In this document: piece by piece, positions 16,162 through 24,302 of the stretch | Layout: every line of letters begins with the position of its first letter | How positions within the stretch are numbered: the stretch's first letter is position 1 | From: Paracoccus sp. (in: a-proteobacteria) | GTDB lineage: Bacteria > Pseudomonadota > Alphaproteobacteria > Rhodobacterales > Rhodobacteraceae | Assembly: GCF_030604785.1 (NCBI RefSeq) | Contig: NZ_JAUVVF010000033.1 | Span: forward strand, 1 to 39,572 | DNA length: 39,572 nt | Direction of reading: 5' to 3' | The notes under the pieces: generated by a model | Database searches by the model: none | What the model was told of the DNA's origin: nothing | Seen by the model: the letters and a program-made list of their open reading frames with translations, nothing else | Made by a program: the position numbers and the translations under genes

Positions 16162-17294
16162 TGGAGGGGATGGCCGGACAGAAATCCTCGCTGACCTGGG
16201 CGGTCAACATCGCCGCCTTCCTTCTGGTCCTGCTGTGGACGATCCCGACGCTTGGCCTGTTCGTGTCGTCGTTCCGCGACCGCGACCAGATCGCGGGCTC
16301 GGGCTGGTGGCAGAGCTTCTCGGCCAGCGAGCAGACCGGCTTCATCCGGTCGGGAACGGCGGCGGATCAGGTGCAGGACGGCCCGCTTTACGTGATCGAG
16401 GGTCAGGCCGTGGCCGAGGGGCAGCGCCTGCTGGCCTGGGGCACGGGTCCGCGCAACCCCTCGCAATACCAGCCCGGCGAGACGGCCGATCTGGGCGATG
16501 GCGCGACCCTGACCGTGGCCGAGGACGGCAGTTACCGCATGACCTCGCCCCAGCCGTTCGAGATGACGCGCGGCGACCGGATCTTCGTCACGACCTCGGC
16601 GCCCCCCAGCTTCACGACCCAGAACTACCAGCGCGTGCTGACCGCCGAAGGGCTGGGCCGGGCCTTCATGAACACCATGACGGTGACGATCCCGGCCACC
16701 GTCATCCCGATCCTGATCGCGGCCTTCGCGGCCTATGCGCTGGCCTGGATGCAGTTTCCGGGACGCGCGCTTCTGACGGCCGCCGTGGTCGGCCTGCTGG
16801 TCGTGCCCCTGCAGGTCGCCCTGATCCCGCTTCTGCGCCTGCATAACGAGATCGGACTGGGCAAGGGCTATCTGGGCATCTGGCTGGCGCATACCGGGTT
16901 CGGCCTGCCGCTGGCGATCTATCTTCTCAGGAACTACATGGTCGGATTGCCGCGCGAGGTGATCGAGAGCGCCCGCGTCGATGGCGCGACCGAGTTCCAG
17001 ATCTTCCGGCGCATCATCCTGCCGCTGTCCTTTCCGGCCTTGGCCAGCTTTGCGATCTTCCAGTTCCTGTGGGTCTGGAACGACCTGCTGGTGGCAACGG
17101 TCTTTCTGGGCAACACGCGCGAGCAGCTGGTGATGACGGGGCTCCTGCGCGAACTCATGGGCTCGCGCGGAGGTGAATGGGAGATCCTTGCAACCTCGGC
17201 CTTCATCTCGATAGCCGTGCCGTTGCTCGTGTTCTTCGCGATGCAGAAATACCTGGTCCGCGGTCTGCTGGCCGGGTCCGTGAAAGGTGGATGA
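16161..17294 (+). CDS. aglG: Alpha-glucoside ABC transporter permease AglG
   Basis: AglG is the second permease subunit. The 377 residues start with a membrane segment (NIAAFLLVLLWTIPTLGLFV), followed by a long insertion of about 100 residues (about 45-150) predicted to face the periplasm, then five more segments. The EAA loop is VIESARVDGATEFQIFRRII. The periplasmic insertion is a known feature of AglG-type permeases and makes them longer than MalG. The start codon shares its A with the aglF stop and the stop overlaps the aglA start (ATGA), so the genes are translationally linked. Confidence 0.92.
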   Translation: MEGMAGQKSSLTWAVNIAAFLLVLLWTIPTLGLFVSSFRDRDQIAGSGWWQSFSASEQTGFIRSGTAADQVQDGPLYVIEGQAVAEGQRLLAWGTGPRNPSQYQPGETADLGDGATLTVAEDGSYRMTSPQPFEMTRGDRIFVTTSAPPSFTTQNYQRVLTAEGLGRAFMNTMTVTIPATVIPILIAAFAAYALAWMQFPGRALLTAAVVGLLVVPLQVALIPLLRLHNEIGLGKGYLGIWLAHTGFGLPLAIYLLRNYMVGLPREVIESARVDGATEFQIFRRIILPLSFPALASFAIFQFLWVWNDLLVATVFLGNTREQLVMTGLLRELMGSRGGEWEILATSAFISIAVPLLVFFAMQKYLVRGLLAGSVKGG

Positions 17295-18832
17295 ACTTGA
17301 CTGAACAGACTGCGGATTGGTGGAAGGGCGGCGTGATCTATCAGATCTATCCGCGCAGCTTCCAGGACACGACGGGCAGCGGCACCGGCGATCTGGCCGG
17401 CATCGCGCAGCGCCTGCCCTATGTCGCGTCCCTTGGCGTGGACGCGATCTGGATCTCGCCCTTCTTCACCTCTCCGATGAAGGATTTCGGCTACGATGTC
17501 AGCGATTACTGCGGCATCGACCCGATGTTCGGCACGCCCGAGGATTTCGACTGGCTGATCGAACGCGCCCATGAGCTGGGCCTGAAGGTGCTGATCGACC
17601 TGGTGCTGTCGCATACCTCGGACCAGCATCCCTGGTTCAAGGAAAGCCGCTCCAGCCGCGACAACGCCAAGGCCGACTGGTATGTCTGGGCCGACCCCAA
17701 GCCGGACGGCACGCCGCCGAACAACTGGCTGTCGATCTTCGGCGGCAGCGCCTGGCAATGGGATGCCCGGCGCGAGCAGTACTACCTGCACAACTTCCTG
17801 ACTGCGCAGCCGGACCTGAACTTCCACAATCCTGCCGTGCAGAACGCGCTGCTGGAGGTCGCGAAGTTCTGGCTGGAAAAGGGCGTGGACGGTTTCCGGC
17901 TGGACACGATCAACTTCTATTTCCACGACCAGCAGCTGCGCGACAACCCGCCCCTGCCGCCGGAACTGCGCAAGTCCGACACCGCGCCTGCGGTGAACCC
18001 CTACAACCACCAGAGCCACCGCTACAGCAAGTCCCAGCCCGAGAACCTGGCCTTTCTGGAGCGCTTCCGCCAGACGATCGAGCCCTTCGGCGCCGTCGTC
18101 GTGGGCGAGATCGGCGACAGCGAGCGCGGGCTGGAACTGCTCGAGGAATACACCGGCGTTCCGGGCCGGGTGCAGATGTCCTATGTGTTCGACTTTCTCG
18201 CGGGCGAGGATCTGCCCGCAGGCTCGGTCGTGGGGGTCTTCGACCGCCTGCACCAGATCGCGCCGAATTCCTGGCCCTGCTGGGCGATGTCGAACCATGA
18301 CGTCGTGCGCCATATCAGCCGCTGGAACCTGACCGAGCAGGCCGCCAAGGCCTATGCGACGGTGCTGATCTGCCTCAAGGGTTCGGTCTGCCTTTACCAA
18401 GGCGAAGAGCTGGGCCTGCCCGAGGCCGAGATCGAGTTCGAGGATCTGCGCGATCCCTACGGGATCGAGTTCTGGCCCGAATTCAAGGGCCGCGACGGCT
18501 GCCGGACGCCGATGGTCTGGGACATGGGCGTGAATGGCGGCTTCTCGACCTCGAAGCCGTGGCTGCCGGTGCCGCACACGCATCTGCAGCGCACCGTGGT
18601 CGCGCAAGAGGCCGACGCGCAATCCATGCTGCACCATTACCGCTGGGCGATCGGTCTGCGCCGCAAGCACAGCGCGCTGCGCCGGGGCAACATGACGGAC
18701 ATGCATGCCGAGGGGCCGGTCCTGTCGTTCCGGCGCACCGACGACACGCAAAGCCTGCTGATCCGCGCCAATCTGTCGGATCAGGAAGCCGGGGGCCTGA
18801 ACCCCTGGCAGGTTCAGATCATCGAGGGGTAA
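17291..18832 (+). CDS. aglA: Alpha-glucosidase AglA (GH13)
   Basis: AglA is a cytoplasmic GH13 enzyme that hydrolyses imported alpha-glucosides to glucose. The 513 residues begin MNLTEQTADWWKGGVIYQIY. The four GH13 regions are present: region I LIDLVLSHTSDQHPWF; region II GVDGFRLDTINF with nucleophile Asp205; region III VVVGEIGDSE with acid/base Glu273; region IV WAMSNHDVVRH with Asp337. The start overlaps the aglG stop by four bases; the frame is open upstream inside aglG but that is not used. There is no signal peptide, which fits uptake by AglEFGK before cleavage. Trehalose-6-phosphate hydrolase or isomaltase specificity cannot be excluded. Confidence 0.94.
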   Translation: MNLTEQTADWWKGGVIYQIYPRSFQDTTGSGTGDLAGIAQRLPYVASLGVDAIWISPFFTSPMKDFGYDVSDYCGIDPMFGTPEDFDWLIERAHELGLKVLIDLVLSHTSDQHPWFKESRSSRDNAKADWYVWADPKPDGTPPNNWLSIFGGSAWQWDARREQYYLHNFLTAQPDLNFHNPAVQNALLEVAKFWLEKGVDGFRLDTINFYFHDQQLRDNPPLPPELRKSDTAPAVNPYNHQSHRYSKSQPENLAFLERFRQTIEPFGAVVVGEIGDSERGLELLEEYTGVPGRVQMSYVFDFLAGEDLPAGSVVGVFDRLHQIAPNSWPCWAMSNHDVVRHISRWNLTEQAAKAYATVLICLKGSVCLYQGEELGLPEAEIEFEDLRDPYGIEFWPEFKGRDGCRTPMVWDMGVNGGFSTSKPWLPVPHTHLQRTVVAQEADAQSMLHHYRWAIGLRRKHSALRRGNMTDMHAEGPVLSFRRTDDTQSLLIRANLSDQEAGGLNPWQVQIIEG

Positions 18833-18843
18833 GGGGGGAAACC

Positions 18844-20064
18844 ATGGCAGACCTGAAGCTGACCGACGTTGCCAAGGCCTATGGCGATGTGAAGGTGCTG
18901 AGCAATATCGACCTCGATATCCGCTCTGGCGAATTCATCGTTTTCGTCGGTCCTTCGGGCTGCGGCAAGTCCACCCTGCTGCGGATGATCGCGGGGCTGG
19001 AACAGATCACCGGCGGCACGCTGCAGATCGACGGGCAGGTGATGAACGACATCCCGCCCAGCCAGCGCGGCATCGCGATGGTGTTCCAGTCCTACGCGCT
19101 CTATCCGCACATGACGGTGCGCGACAACATGGCCTTTGCCCTCAAGATCGCGGGCAAGTCCAGAGACGAGATCCGCGAGGCGACCGAGCGCGCAGGCAAG
19201 ATGCTGCAACTGACGCCCTATCTGGACCGTCTGCCCAAGGCGCTGTCGGGCGGGCAGCGCCAGCGCGTCGCCATCGGGCGCGCCATCGTGCGCGACCCCA
19301 AGGTCTATCTGTTCGACGAGCCGCTGTCGAACCTCGACGCGGCGCTGCGGGTCGCGACGCGGATCGAGATCGCGCAGCTCAAGGCCTCGATGCCCGATCG
19401 CACGATGATCTACGTCACCCATGACCAGACCGAGGCCATGACCCTGGCCGACCGGATCGTGGTTCTGGCCGGCGGCGGCATCGCGCAGGTCGGCGCGCCG
19501 CTGGAACTTTACGAGCGGCCCATCAACGAATTCGTCGCCCAGTTCATCGGTAGCCCGGCGATGAACCTGTTGCCCGGCCGCGTGACCCGCGCGGGCGAGA
19601 TGACGCAGGTGACGCTGGACAGCGGCCTGACCGCCGAAGTGGCCATCCCGACCCGCCCCGGTGACGAGGGCATGGTCGTCAATCTGGGCGTCCGCCCCGA
19701 GGACATGGTCGAGACCGATCACGCCCCCCTCTTCGAGGGCAAGGTCGATCTGACCGAGGCTCTGGGCGAGGTGACGCTGCTCTATTTCGGAACCAATGCC
19801 GAGACCGCGCCGATCACCGCCAAGCTGCCCGGCATCCATCCCGGCCTGACCGGGCGCAACGTGCGTCTGGCCGCCGATCCGCAGGCGCTGCACCTTTTCC
19901 ATCAGGGACAGTCGCTTCTTTACCGCGACGGTGTCGAATTGCCGCCCTATCAGCCGCGGCGCGTCGCGCCTTCGGGCAGCATGGGCGGGACCGCGCGGCA
20001 TTCCGCACCGGGCGGCGACGGCATCGTCGAGGGTGTCATCAAGCCGCAGGGTCCGGTCCGCTAG
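18844..20064 (+). CDS. aglK: Alpha-glucoside ABC transporter ATPase AglK (MalK/UgpC type)
   Basis: AglK powers the AglEFG importer. The 406 residues start MADLKLTDVAKAYGDVKVLS and show Walker A GPSGCGKSTLL, the Q-loop region MVFQSYALYPHMTV, signature LSGGQRQRVAIGRA, Walker B VYLFDEPLSNLD and switch His in VTHDQTEAM. A C-terminal OB-fold regulatory domain (about 240-365) is typical of MalK-type ATPases. The last 45 residues (after LLYRDGVELPPYQPRR) are a Gly/Ser/Pro-rich tail I cannot match to the usual family end. The gene is 11 bases after aglA and preceded by AAGGGGGGAAACC. Confidence 0.94.
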   Translation: MADLKLTDVAKAYGDVKVLSNIDLDIRSGEFIVFVGPSGCGKSTLLRMIAGLEQITGGTLQIDGQVMNDIPPSQRGIAMVFQSYALYPHMTVRDNMAFALKIAGKSRDEIREATERAGKMLQLTPYLDRLPKALSGGQRQRVAIGRAIVRDPKVYLFDEPLSNLDAALRVATRIEIAQLKASMPDRTMIYVTHDQTEAMTLADRIVVLAGGGIAQVGAPLELYERPINEFVAQFIGSPAMNLLPGRVTRAGEMTQVTLDSGLTAEVAIPTRPGDEGMVVNLGVRPEDMVETDHAPLFEGKVDLTEALGEVTLLYFGTNAETAPITAKLPGIHPGLTGRNVRLAADPQALHLFHQGQSLLYRDGVELPPYQPRRVAPSGSMGGTARHSAPGGDGIVEGVIKPQGPVR

Positions 20065-20072
20065 GCCGGACC
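20050..20072 (+). terminator. Weak hairpin at the end of aglK
   Basis: GGTCCGG (20050-20056) pairs with CCGGACC (20066-20072) across the aglK stop codon. There is no T-tract, so this may be a Rho-dependent or purely structural stop. It is the only candidate end for the agl operon before the next gene. Confidence 0.35.
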
Positions 20073-20114
20073 GCGACCAAAGTCGTGAATTGCGCGGTGG
20101 CGAATCTGCGCTAA

Positions 20115-20130
20115 CCTCCTGCCAAGGAGG
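20115..20130 (+). promoter_or_regulatory. Hairpin that pairs the Shine-Dalgarno of the AcoR-like gene
   Basis: CCTCCT (20115-20120) and AGGAGG (20125-20130) form a perfect 6-bp stem with a four-base loop. The right arm is the ribosome binding site of the ATG at 20135. If both arms are on the mRNA, the site is occluded and translation of the regulator would be limited. Confidence 0.5.
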
Positions 20131-20134
20131 AGCC

Positions 20135-21106
20135 ATGACACAGCGAAGCCACGCGGACCTCGTGGCCGAGCAGTCGCAGTCGAAATCCGCGACCTCGGCC
20201 CTTGCGGCATCCTGGCGCCGTTCGATGATGAAGCACGGGTTGGACCCGTCGGACCGCCGCCGTCCCGACCGGCTGTCGGATGCCGAGATCGCGCAGCGCC
20301 GGGGCCAGATGCAGGTCTTTCTGGACGTCGCCGCGCCACAGCTGGACCAGCTTTACACGCTGGTCTGCCTGTCGGGCTGCAATGTCCTTCTGACCGATGC
20401 GCAGGGCATCGTGCTGGACCAGCGCGTCGCCGACGGCGATGCCGCGCAGTTCCGCGACTGGGGGCTCTGGACCGGCAATGACTGGTCCGAGGCCGCTCAG
20501 GGCACGAACGGCATCGGCACCTGCCTGGCCGAGGGCCGGCAGGTCACGATCCACCGCGACGAACATTTTCACACCCGCAACACGGCGATGTCCTGCATGG
20601 ACGCGCCGATCTGGGGGCCGGACGGCCGCCTGGCCGCCGCGCTGGATGTCAGCAGCGCCCGCGCCGACCAGACCGAACGCTACAACCGCCTGATCGCCGC
20701 GCAGGTCGCCCAGACCGCCCGCGCGATCGAGACGATGTTCTTCCGCGCCAGCTTTCCCGAGGCCCGCATCGTCGTCGCGGCCTCGGACGCCGCCGATCAG
20801 GCGGTTCTGCTGGCGGTGGACAAGGACGATCTGGCCATCGGCGCGACCCGCGCCGCCCGTCGCATCCTGGGACTGGAACGCGAGGGCGCGATCAGGCCGC
20901 GCCCCGCCGCCGACCTGCTGGGGCGGCAGGACGACCTGACCGGCTTCGACAAGGCCGAGCGGGCCGCCGTGATGCGTGCCCTGGCGCGCGCGGACGGCAA
21001 TGTCAGCCGGGCCGCCCGCGCGCTTGGGGTGGGCCGCGCCACGCTTTATCGCCGCATGACCCGGCTGGGCATCGCGGAAAGGGACGCAAGACTGTCTCAC
21101 CACTGA
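20135..21106 (+). CDS. Short AcoR-like regulator: GAF domain plus Fis-type HTH, no AAA+ domain
   Basis: The 323 residues begin with an AcoR-type N-terminus (ASWRRSMMKHGLDPSDRRRPDRLSDAEI). A GAF sensory domain follows (about 60-200: LTDAQGIVLDQRVADGDAAQ, EAAQGTNGIGTCLAEGRQVTI, ALDVSSARADQT). The protein ends with a Fis-type HTH (about 275-310: ALARADGNVSRAARALGVGRATLYRRM). The sigma-54 AAA+ activator domain of AcoR, with its GAFTGA loop, is missing: about 60 residues join GAF to HTH. It therefore cannot drive sigma-54 promoters by itself and probably works as a conventional activator or repressor. It lies directly upstream of the aldehyde dehydrogenase on the same strand. An inverted repeat overlaps its stop codon. 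Confidence 0.9.
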   Translation: MTQRSHADLVAEQSQSKSATSALAASWRRSMMKHGLDPSDRRRPDRLSDAEIAQRRGQMQVFLDVAAPQLDQLYTLVCLSGCNVLLTDAQGIVLDQRVADGDAAQFRDWGLWTGNDWSEAAQGTNGIGTCLAEGRQVTIHRDEHFHTRNTAMSCMDAPIWGPDGRLAAALDVSSARADQTERYNRLIAAQVAQTARAIETMFFRASFPEARIVVAASDAADQAVLLAVDKDDLAIGATRAARRILGLEREGAIRPRPAADLLGRQDDLTGFDKAERAAVMRALARADGNVSRAARALGVGRATLYRRMTRLGIAERDARLSHH

Positions 21107-21110
21107 GACA
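21093..21110. promoter_or_regulatory. Inverted repeat TGTCTCA-N4-TGAGACA, candidate regulator site
   Basis: A perfect 7-bp inverted repeat with a CCAC centre spans the stop codon of the AcoR-like gene, about 110 bases upstream of the aldehyde dehydrogenase. Fis-type HTH dimers bind such 18-base dyads, so it may be the operator of the upstream gene product. A second dyad lies just downstream. Confidence 0.5.
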
Positions 21111-21121
21111 GGTCACGCGCT

Positions 21122-21145
21122 GCGGCAAGCGGGGGCGATTGCCGC
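21122..21145. promoter_or_regulatory. Second inverted repeat GCGGCAA-N10-TTGCCGC
   Basis: GCGGCAA (21122-21128) and TTGCCGC (21139-21145) form a perfect 7-bp dyad with a 10-base GC-rich spacer, between the first dyad and the aldehyde dehydrogenase start. It could be a second protein site or an mRNA hairpin. No clear -10/-35 or sigma-54 (-24/-12) promoter is visible beside it. Confidence 0.35.
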
Positions 21146-21219
21146 GAATCTGCCCGCCCCCCAAAGTGAAGGCATAGCCCGGATGGGGAGATCCGGGCGA
21201 CGTATCAGAGGAGGATATC

Positions 21220-22746
21220 ATGCCGAACGATCAGACCCATGAATTCAAGGGCGTGGGCGTAATGCCCTTTGCCAGCCGCTACGACAACTTCATCGGCGGC
21301 AAGTGGACTGCGCCCCAATCGGGCCAGTATTTCGTGAACACCACGCCGATCACCGGCGGCAGCATCGGCGAGATCGCGCGCTCGAACGCGGCCGATATCG
21401 AGGCCGCGCTGGACGCTGCCCATGCCGCCAAGGATGCCTGGGGCCGCACCTCGACCACCGAGCGGTCGAACATCCTGCTGAAGATCGCCGACCGGATGGA
21501 GGCCAATCTGCAGCTTCTGGCGACCGCCGAGACCTGGGACAACGGCAAGCCGATCCGCGAGACCATGGCCGCCGACCTGCCGCTGGCCATCGACCATTTC
21601 CGTTACTTCGCGGGCGTCCTGCGCGCGCAGGAGGGCGGCATTTCGGAAATCGACCACGACACGATCGCCTATCACTTCCACGAGCCCCTGGGCGTCGTCG
21701 GCCAGATCATCCCGTGGAACTTCCCGCTGCTGATGGCCTGCTGGAAACTGGCCCCCGCGCTGGCCGCCGGCAACTGCATTGTGCTGAAGCCCGCCGAACA
21801 GACCCCCGCCGGGATCATGGTCTTCGTGGACCTGATCGCCGACCTTCTGCCGCCGGGCGTGCTGAACGTGGTGAACGGCTTCGGCCTCGAGGCGGGCAAG
21901 CCCCTGGCCTCGAACCCGCGCATCGCCAAGATCGCCTTCACCGGGGAAACCACCACCGGCCGGCTGATCATGCAATATGCGTCGGAAAACCTGATTCCGG
22001 TCACGCTGGAACTGGGCGGCAAGTCGCCGAACATCTTCTTCGAGGATGTCTGCCGCGAGGATGACGACTTCTTCGACAAGGCGATCGAGGGCTTCGTGAT
22101 GTTCGCTCTGAACCAGGGCGAGGTCTGCACCTGCCCGTCGCGCGCGCTGATCCACGAAAAGATCTACGACCGCTTCATGGACCGCGCGCTCAAGCGCGTG
22201 GCGGCCATCGTCCAAGGCGATCCCCGCGACAGCGCGACCATGATCGGCGCGCAGGCCTCGTCCGAGCAGAAAGAGAAGATCCTGTCCTACTTCGACATCG
22301 GCCGCCAGGAAGGCGCCGAGGTTCTGGCGGGCGGCGAAGCGGCCGATCACGGCGGCGAGCTGTCGGGCGGCTACTACATCAAGCCGACCGTGCTGAAGGG
22401 CCACAACAAGATGCGCGTCTTCCAAGAGGAGATCTTCGGCCCGGTCGTGTCCGTGACCACCTTCAAGGATGCCGACGAGGCGCTGTCGATCGCCAACGAC
22501 ACGCTTTATGGTCTGGGTGCGGGCGTGTGGTCGCGCGATGCGAATACCTGCTACCGCTTTGGCCGTGCGATCCAGGCGGGCCGCGTCTGGACGAACTGCT
22601 ACCACGCCTATCCGGCCCATGCGGCCTTCGGCGGCTACAAGCAGTCGGGCATCGGGCGCGAAAACCACCGCATGATGCTGGACCACTACCAGCAGACCAA
22701 GAACATGCTGGTCAGCTACAGCCCCAAGAAGCTGGGCTTCTTCTGA
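21220..22746 (+). CDS. exaC: NAD(P)-dependent aldehyde dehydrogenase (ExaC/AldB/AcoD type)
   Basis: The enzyme oxidises acetaldehyde and similar short aldehydes to acids in the cytoplasm. The 508 residues match AldB/ExaC closely from memory ([52 protein letters not shown]). Catalytic Glu264 lies in [13 protein letters not shown] and catalytic Cys303 in [13 protein letters not shown]. The C-terminus [14 protein letters not shown] is also typical. AGAGGAGG precedes the ATG. It follows the AcoR-like gene and, two genes on, a DUF779 protein, the usual partner of this dehydrogenase. With the pqq operon nearby, it probably clears aldehydes formed by PQQ alcohol dehydrogenases. Confidence 0.95.
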   Translation: MPNDQTHEFKGVGVMPFASRYDNFIGGKWTAPQSGQYFVNTTPITGGSIGEIARSNAADIEAALDAAHAAKDAWGRTSTTERSNILLKIADRMEANLQLLATAETWDNGKPIRETMAADLPLAIDHFRYFAGVLRAQEGGISEIDHDTIAYHFHEPLGVVGQIIPWNFPLLMACWKLAPALAAGNCIVLKPAEQTPAGIMVFVDLIADLLPPGVLNVVNGFGLEAGKPLASNPRIAKIAFTGETTTGRLIMQYASENLIPVTLELGGKSPNIFFEDVCREDDDFFDKAIEGFVMFALNQGEVCTCPSRALIHEKIYDRFMDRALKRVAAIVQGDPRDSATMIGAQASSEQKEKILSYFDIGRQEGAEVLAGGEAADHGGELSGGYYIKPTVLKGHNKMRVFQEEIFGPVVSVTTFKDADEALSIANDTLYGLGAGVWSRDANTCYRFGRAIQAGRVWTNCYHAYPAHAAFGGYKQSGIGRENHRMMLDHYQQTKNMLVSYSPKKLGFF

Positions 22747-22758
22747 TCCGACGCCAAG

Positions 22759-22783
22759 GGGCGGTCCGTCATTCGGGCCGCCC
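22759..22783 (+). terminator. Hairpin after the aldehyde dehydrogenase
   Basis: A 10-bp stem (22759-22768 with 22774-22783, one G-U wobble) with loop TCATT starts 12 bases after the dehydrogenase stop. There is no T-tract, so it may only weaken read-through into the topoisomerase gene. Confidence 0.45.
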
Positions 22784-22840
22784 TGTGGCAACCGCCCGCG
22801 CCTCTGCCGCGTTTCCCCGCGACAGGCAGCCGGGCGCGAC

Positions 22841-23920
22841 ATGTCCCCATCCACCACGATCATCGACCCCGAGGATGCCGCCGAAAGCGCGGGTCTCCTC
22901 CATGTCAGCGACGACATGCCGGGCATCACCCGCCATCGGGCGGGCAAGGGCTTTTCCTATCGCGACGCGCGGGGCCGCACGATCCGCGACGCGGCCGAAA
23001 GACGGCGCATCGCGGCACTTGCCATTCCTCCGGCCTGGACCGAGGTCTGGATCTGCCCCGACCCGCGCGGCCATTTGCTGGCCACCGGGCGCGACGGGCG
23101 GGGGCGCAAGCAATACCGCTATCACCCCGATTTCCGCGAGGTCCGCGACAGTGCCAAATACGAACGCATGCTGGACTTCGCCCGCGCCCTGCCGCGCCTG
23201 CGCGCCCGCGTGGACAGCGATATGGGCCTGCGCGGCACGCCGCCCGAAAAGGTTCTGGCCACCATCGTCCATCTGCTGGAAAACACCATGATCCGCGTCG
23301 GCAATGACAGCTATGCGCGCGAGAACCGCTCGCACGGGCTGACGACGCTGCGGGGGCGCCATGTCCGCCTGACGGGCAGCAGCATGCGCTTCCGCTTTCG
23401 CGGCAAGGGCGGCAAGCAATGGGATCTGGGGCTGCGCGACCGGCGCGTCGCCCGCATCATCCGGCGCCTTCAGGATCTGCCCGGCCAGCACCTGTTCCAA
23501 TATACCGACGACGAGGGCCAGATCCGGCCCGTCAGCTCGACCGAGGTGAACCTCTATCTGCGCGACGTGACCGGCAAGGCCATCACCGCCAAGGATTTCC
23601 GCACCTGGACCGGCACCGTCCTCGCCGCCCTGGCCTTGGCCGAAGCCGAGGCCGTCCAGGGCGATGCCGCGCGCCAGCGCAACATCCGCGACGCCATCGA
23701 ATCCGTGGCGGCCCGGCTGGGCAACACGCCCGCGATCTGCCGGAAATGCTACGTTCATCCTGGCGTGATCGAGGCCTATCTTGCCGATGAGCTGAAGCTG
23801 GATCTGCGTCGCCGGATCGACGACAATCTGGACAAGCCGGGCCTGCGACCCGAGGAGCGGCAGGTCATGCGTCTTTTGAGGAGGAGACTGACCCATGAGC
23901 AAGGTGAGCGCGACACCTGA
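22841..23920 (+). CDS. DNA topoisomerase IB (poxvirus/eukaryote-like bacterial type)
   Basis: Bacterial topoisomerase IB relaxes supercoils by nicking one strand through a 3'-phosphotyrosine. The 359 residues show the N-terminal domain (GFSYRDARGRTIRDAAERRRIAALAIPPAWTEVWICP, with GRDGRGRKQYRYHP), a catalytic core with RVGNDSYARENRSHGLTTLRGRHV, KDFRTWTGTV, and the catalytic Tyr304 in CRKCYVHPGVIEAY. Length and layout match the family. It follows the aldehyde dehydrogenase by 94 bases and its last 26 bases overlap the DUF779 start. No functional link to aldehyde metabolism is known to me; it may simply have inserted between two linked genes. Confidence 0.94.
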   Translation: MSPSTTIIDPEDAAESAGLLHVSDDMPGITRHRAGKGFSYRDARGRTIRDAAERRRIAALAIPPAWTEVWICPDPRGHLLATGRDGRGRKQYRYHPDFREVRDSAKYERMLDFARALPRLRARVDSDMGLRGTPPEKVLATIVHLLENTMIRVGNDSYARENRSHGLTTLRGRHVRLTGSSMRFRFRGKGGKQWDLGLRDRRVARIIRRLQDLPGQHLFQYTDDEGQIRPVSSTEVNLYLRDVTGKAITAKDFRTWTGTVLAALALAEAEAVQGDAARQRNIRDAIESVAARLGNTPAICRKCYVHPGVIEAYLADELKLDLRRRIDDNLDKPGLRPEERQVMRLLRRRLTHEQGERDT

Positions 23921-24224
23921 AGCCCTGAAGCTGATCGAGGAGATCGTGGCCGATCACGGCCCCGTCCTGTTCCACCAATCGGGCGGCTGCTGCGACGGCT
24001 CGTCGCCTATGTGCTATCCGCAGACCGATTTCCGCATCAGCGAACGCGACGTGAAGCTGGGCGAGATCGGCGGGGCGCCCTTCTACATCTCGGCCAGCCA
24101 ATACGAGGCGTGGAAGCATACCGACCTGATCATCGACGTGGTGCCGGGGCGCGGGGGCATGTTCAGTCTGGATAACGGGCGGGAGAAGCGTTTCCTGACC
24201 CGGTCCGAGATCTGCAGCATCTGA
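23895..24224 (+). CDS. DUF779 family protein, aldehyde dehydrogenase partner
   Basis: The 109-residue protein carries the DUF779 core: PVLFHQSGGCCDGSSPMCYP with three cysteines, VKLGEIGGAPFYISASQYEAW and the end GREKRFLTRSEICSI. The family is of unknown biochemical function and is usually encoded next to ExaC/AcoD-type aldehyde dehydrogenases; the cysteines suggest metal binding or a redox role. Here the topoisomerase IB gene stands between the two, and this start lies inside the topoisomerase end, in another frame. The ribosome binding site GAGGAGGAG is about ten bases before the ATG. Confidence 0.9.
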   Translation: MSKVSATPEALKLIEEIVADHGPVLFHQSGGCCDGSSPMCYPQTDFRISERDVKLGEIGGAPFYISASQYEAWKHTDLIIDVVPGRGGMFSLDNGREKRFLTRSEICSI

Positions 24225-24302
24225 ACCCCTGCCTCCGGCCCGGCGTTGTGGCGCGCGCGGCTTTCCGCTAGGAAGGCTGCGTTCCGCAACGGGGGATGGC
24301 CC

